A DNA stretch of 16,254 nt from Methanobacteriota archaeon (GTDB taxonomy: Archaea; Halobacteriota; Methanosarcinia; Methanosarcinales; Methanoperedenaceae), in contig JAHIFK010000212.1 in the NCBI GenBank assembly GCA_018900975.1, forward strand, positions 1-16,254. Direction: 5' to 3'. Position 1 is the stretch's first letter; each line of letters opens with the position of its first letter. Of this stretch, positions 14,142-16,254 are shown in pieces. The translations under genes were made by a program, and so were the position numbers. The notes under the pieces were generated by a model. The model had not been told where the DNA came from. It ran no database searches and saw only the letters and a program-made list of their open reading frames with translations.

Positions 14142-14216
14142 AGCGGGGTAGGGTAGTCAGGAAATCCCGACGGGCTCATAACCCGTAGATCCATGGTTCG
14201 AATCCATGCCCCGCTA
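14142..14216 (+). tRNA. Initiator tRNA-Met (CAU)
   Basis: A full cloverleaf can be drawn. The acceptor stem is AGCGGGG (14142-14148) with CCCCGCT (14209-14215), and the discriminator is A. The D arm lies at 14151-14168. The anticodon stem ACGGG/CCCGT encloses loop CTCATAA, with anticodon CAT at 14177-14179. The T arm is CATGG-TTCGAAT-CCATG. Initiator marks are the A1:U72 pair, typical of archaeal initiators, and three consecutive G:C pairs (GGG/CCC) at the base of the anticodon stem. CCA is not encoded. No intron is present. Confidence 0.93.
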
Positions 14217-14222
14217 TCAATA

Positions 14223-14229
14223 TTTTTTT
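14223..14229 (+). terminator. Oligo-T terminator after the tRNA
   Basis: A run of seven T residues begins 7 nt after the tRNA end, as expected for archaeal factor-independent termination of a tRNA gene. It also lies in the short gap before the convergent histidine kinase stop. Confidence 0.6.
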
Positions 14230-14238
14230 CAAAGGTCA

Positions 14239-15939
14239 TTAGTCCGCTTTTCCCGATATCGGCAGCCAAAATATAAAAGTACTCCCTTCACCATACTTGC
14301 TTTCAACCCGGATCTTACCTCCGTGGAGTTCTACAAGCTTCTTTGTAATAGCAAGTCCAAGACCCGTTCCCTCATATTTTCTGGAAATTCCCGTATCAAG
14401 CTGCTCAAACGTCTGGAAGAGTCTTGGAATATCCTCTTCCTTGATCCCTATGCCAGTATCAGAAACTGATATTTTCGCCATATCGTTTTCTTTATTTACT
14501 GATACTGTAATAATCCCTCCTTCTTCATTGCTAAATTTGATCGCATTGCTAAGCAGGTTGAAAAGTATTTGCTTGAATGCCCGGATGTTAGCCTTTATTA
14601 TTGGAAGGTCAGGGTCAAATTTTGTTTTCATGATAATATTATTCTCTGCAGATTTTTCATTGAAAAGATTGAGGATCTCATTTATTATATCAGGAACAGA
14701 CATTTCTTCAAAAGCCAATTTCATCTTTCCTGAGTCTATTTTTGCAATGTCAAGAACATTATTTATAAGGTCAAGTAAGTGTTTGCTGTTGGAAATAATT
14801 TTATCTACAAAGAACTTCTGTTTCTTATTTAACTCACCCTGATTATTTCCCTCAAGGAGTATTGAATATCCGATTACCCCTGTTAAAGGGGTGCGTAATT
14901 CATGGCTCAAGATCGTAAAAAACTCGGATCTGGTATTGTTCATGTTTATGAAGCGTTCATTCTCAAGACGCAGTTCTTCGATTTTTTTGCGTTCTGAGAT
15001 ATCCTCGAATGTAGTATGGACTTCATAGGGCTCATTCTCTCCTTGTCGAAATTGAGGCACTGCATTAAAATTGATCCAGCGGAATTCTTCTTTTTTCTTA
15101 TTGAATACACCAATGACCACATCATTTACTTTTTTTCCGATTTTTAAAGCAACCATTGATGGGTGATTCTCGCCAGAGAAGTCAGTACCATCTTCATTGA
15201 TAGCCCGCAAATATTGATATTTGGATATAACCCCCTTCATCTGATCAAGTGTTAAACCAAAAATACTCTGCGCAGCAGGATTGGCATAGGTTATATTTCC
15301 CTGGGCGTCCTGAAATATCACACCAGCAGTCATGGTCTCAAGCAGAGTACGATATTTCCCCTCTGAAATTTTCAGGATATCTTCTGCATTCTTGTGTTCT
15401 GTAATATCGACTATCACTGAACGGCAATACCCGGAATTCTTGTCTCCATTCTGAACGATTATGCTTTCCAATTGTGCATCGAATTGGGTTATATTCCTAC
15501 CAATAACTTTGAGTTCACATATCTGTTTGATCCCGGTTCCAAAAACATTCCGCAAGTGATCATAGAACACATCCTTACTTTTACTGGAAATAAAAAGAGA
15601 AAATGGTTTATTGATAATGAAGTTCCTTTCTACCCCTAATTTTTTGGCTCCGGTCAGATTTACCTGTTTTATCAGCCCGTCCTTGTCGATCGAAAAATAA
15701 CCAATCGGGGCAAAATCATAGATATCCGAATAGTTTTTACGCAACTCTTCAAGGTCCGTTTGAGCCCTGCGAAGCTCTTCGTTCTGCATTTCCAGTTCGA
15801 TCTGATGCACCTGCAGTTCATGGATCAGATGCCTGGCATCATTGTAAGATAAATTTTGCATGTCCACTATTTTACCTTTCAGCGCATCTTCTGACCGTTT
15901 TCGCAGTTCAGATGTTTTTATTGAGCTCTGTTTATGCAT
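14239..15939 (-). CDS. PAS-domain sensor histidine kinase
   Basis: This kinase of 566 residues autophosphorylates a histidine in response to a signal sensed by PAS domains. Domains in order: an N-terminal coiled coil (about 35-70, LIHELQVHQIELEMQNEELRR split over that span); PAS 1 (about 75-180, FAPIGYFSIDKDG); PAS 2 (about 195-315, TLLETMTAGVIFQDAQG), ending in a PAC segment (TTFEDISERK); HisKA with the phospho-acceptor in FFTILSHELRTPLTGVIGYS (about 340-359); and HATPase_c with N box NLLSNAIKFS, G1 SDTGIGI and G2 EGTGLGLAITKKLVELHGG. No transmembrane segment or receiver domain is visible, so it is probably cytosolic and needs a separate partner, none of which is in the window. I prefer the ATG at 15939; the upstream TTG at 15948 is possible. 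No strong Shine-Dalgarno sequence is visible. Confidence 0.92.
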   Translation of the reverse strand: MHKQSSIKTSELRKRSEDALKGKIVDMQNLSYNDARHLIHELQVHQIELEMQNEELRRAQTDLEELRKNYSDIYDFAPIGYFSIDKDGLIKQVNLTGAKKLGVERNFIINKPFSLFISSKSKDVFYDHLRNVFGTGIKQICELKVIGRNITQFDAQLESIIVQNGDKNSGYCRSVIVDITEHKNAEDILKISEGKYRTLLETMTAGVIFQDAQGNITYANPAAQSIFGLTLDQMKGVISKYQYLRAINEDGTDFSGENHPSMVALKIGKKVNDVVIGVFNKKKEEFRWINFNAVPQFRQGENEPYEVHTTFEDISERKKIEELRLENERFINMNNTRSEFFTILSHELRTPLTGVIGYSILLEGNNQGELNKKQKFFVDKIISNSKHLLDLINNVLDIAKIDSGKMKLAFEEMSVPDIINEILNLFNEKSAENNIIMKTKFDPDLPIIKANIRAFKQILFNLLSNAIKFSNEEGGIITVSVNKENDMAKISVSDTGIGIKEEDIPRLFQTFEQLDTGISRKYEGTGLGLAITKKLVELHGGKIRVESKYGEGSTFIFWLPISGKAD

Positions 15940-16023
15940 TTTGTACAATGACCGTCTGTTTATTCCTTTTACGATTATTTAATATTATTGATATTCGCTC
16001 CTGTAATTCTAATTTTAGTTATC

Positions 16024-16063
16024 GTTTAATATTAAACTATTGATTGAATATATTTAAATATAT
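16024..16063. promoter_or_regulatory. Two perfect AT-rich palindromes upstream of the histidine kinase
   Basis: GTTTAATATTAAAC (16024-16037) and ATATATTTAAATATAT (16048-16063) are perfect 14- and 16-bp palindromes 10 nt apart, about 85-125 nt before the kinase start. They may be operators or include TATA boxes for either strand. The AT-rich background makes chance palindromes more likely, so this is only a candidate. Confidence 0.3.
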
Positions 16064-16127
16064 GGGGATACAATTACACTCAATTAAAACCAACGAACTC
16101 AGGAGAGAATTATTTATACGTTGGGGT

Positions 16128-16181
16128 CAGGGGGTAGAGAACACTCAGCCCTTCGAGGGCTGAGATGAATCGTACCCCTTG
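16128..16181 (+). ncRNA. Two-stem structured RNA candidate, possibly an IS200/IS605-type end
   Basis: An outer stem of 9 pairs joins 16128-16136 to 16173-16181, with one G-U. An inner perfect 9-bp hairpin CTCAGCCCT-TCG-AGGGCTGAG spans 16144-16164. The strands between them are GAGAACA and ATGAATCG. The stretch is GC-rich within AT-rich surroundings, and TTATTTATACG lies just before it as a possible box A. Structured ends of this kind occur at the 3' end of archaeal IS200/IS605 tnpB elements as right end and omega-RNA scaffold. No tnpB is visible upstream, so it would be a solo end or small derivative. An independent small RNA is the alternative. The orientation is assumed. Confidence 0.4.
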
Positions 16182-16254
16182 GAATAATACTTTCACACCA
16201 CTAACAACAGGAATATATATTCTTAAAATAATGGTGTGGCTGAATGCGAAAAAC

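Noticed and set aside
14075..14269. 64-codon minus-strand frame across the tRNA region
   Set aside because: It runs through the initiator tRNA gene and its terminator, with no family similarity.
14297..14842. 181-codon plus-strand frame opposite the histidine kinase
   Set aside because: Antisense shadow of the HisKA/HATPase coding region.
16158..16170. C/D-box guide RNA reading of CTGAGATGA in the right-edge structure
   Set aside because: The CTGA and GATGA strings lie side by side within the hairpin strand and cannot form properly spaced C and D boxes.
16194..16238. Inverted repeat CACACCA/TGGTGTG as a transposon end
   Set aside because: Only 7 bp with a 31-nt spacer and no target duplication visible; likely chance.
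16231..16254. Start of a gene running off the right edge (ATG followed by VWLNAKN)
   Set aside because: Only eight codons are visible and no ribosome site precedes them, so nothing supports the frame.

Overview
The window looks like a chromosomal segment of a mesophilic, euryarchaeal, methanogen-type archaeon. It carries coenzyme genes typical of methanogens and their relatives: mfnB for methanofuran, cofD for F420 and an archaeal HisA/HisF-related protein. It also has an archaeal initiator tRNA-Met with A1:U72, TATA-box promoters spaced for leaderless or short-leader mRNAs, and a PAS-rich histidine kinase of the style common in Methanosarcinales. MqnE, the aminofutalosine synthase of menaquinone synthesis, beside methanogen coenzyme genes points towards an anaerobic methanotroph such as Candidatus Methanoperedens, or another quinone-using relative. 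This placement is inferred from gene content.

Left part (1-3953). The window opens in the minus-strand fragment of a probable restriction-modification protein. An imperfect palindromic repeat lies in frame inside it, and its upstream end is broken at a second dispersed-repeat hairpin. Then come mqnE (probably leaderless), a small winged-helix regulator with a repeated 11-bp motif upstream, mfnB on the minus strand, the remnant of a RelE-type toxin gene, and the HisA-like gene.

Middle part (3975-9470, minus strand). A probable operon holds a long PHP-domain plus SMC/ABC-like ATPase (TrlF-like), an AlbA_2/Schlafen-type protein overlapping it by 13 nt, and the ribosome-biogenesis GTPase engB joined by an ATGA overlap. 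The ATPase gene is visibly richer in A+T than its neighbours. The first two genes are the best candidate for a little-described defence or nucleic-acid-processing system. A membrane HExxH metalloprotease-like gene lies upstream.

Right part (9552-16254). A LarA-type lactate racemase homologue is followed by a dodecin, which overlaps a winged-helix gene starting at TTG. Facing them is a compact operon of ABC ATPase, ABC-2 permease and cofD. Then come initiator tRNA-Met, a PAS/PAS histidine kinase without receiver domain, and an AT-rich terminal stretch with two perfect palindromes and a strong two-stem RNA-like structure that may be the end of an IS200/IS605-type element. No CRISPR array, rRNA or intact transposase is visible.
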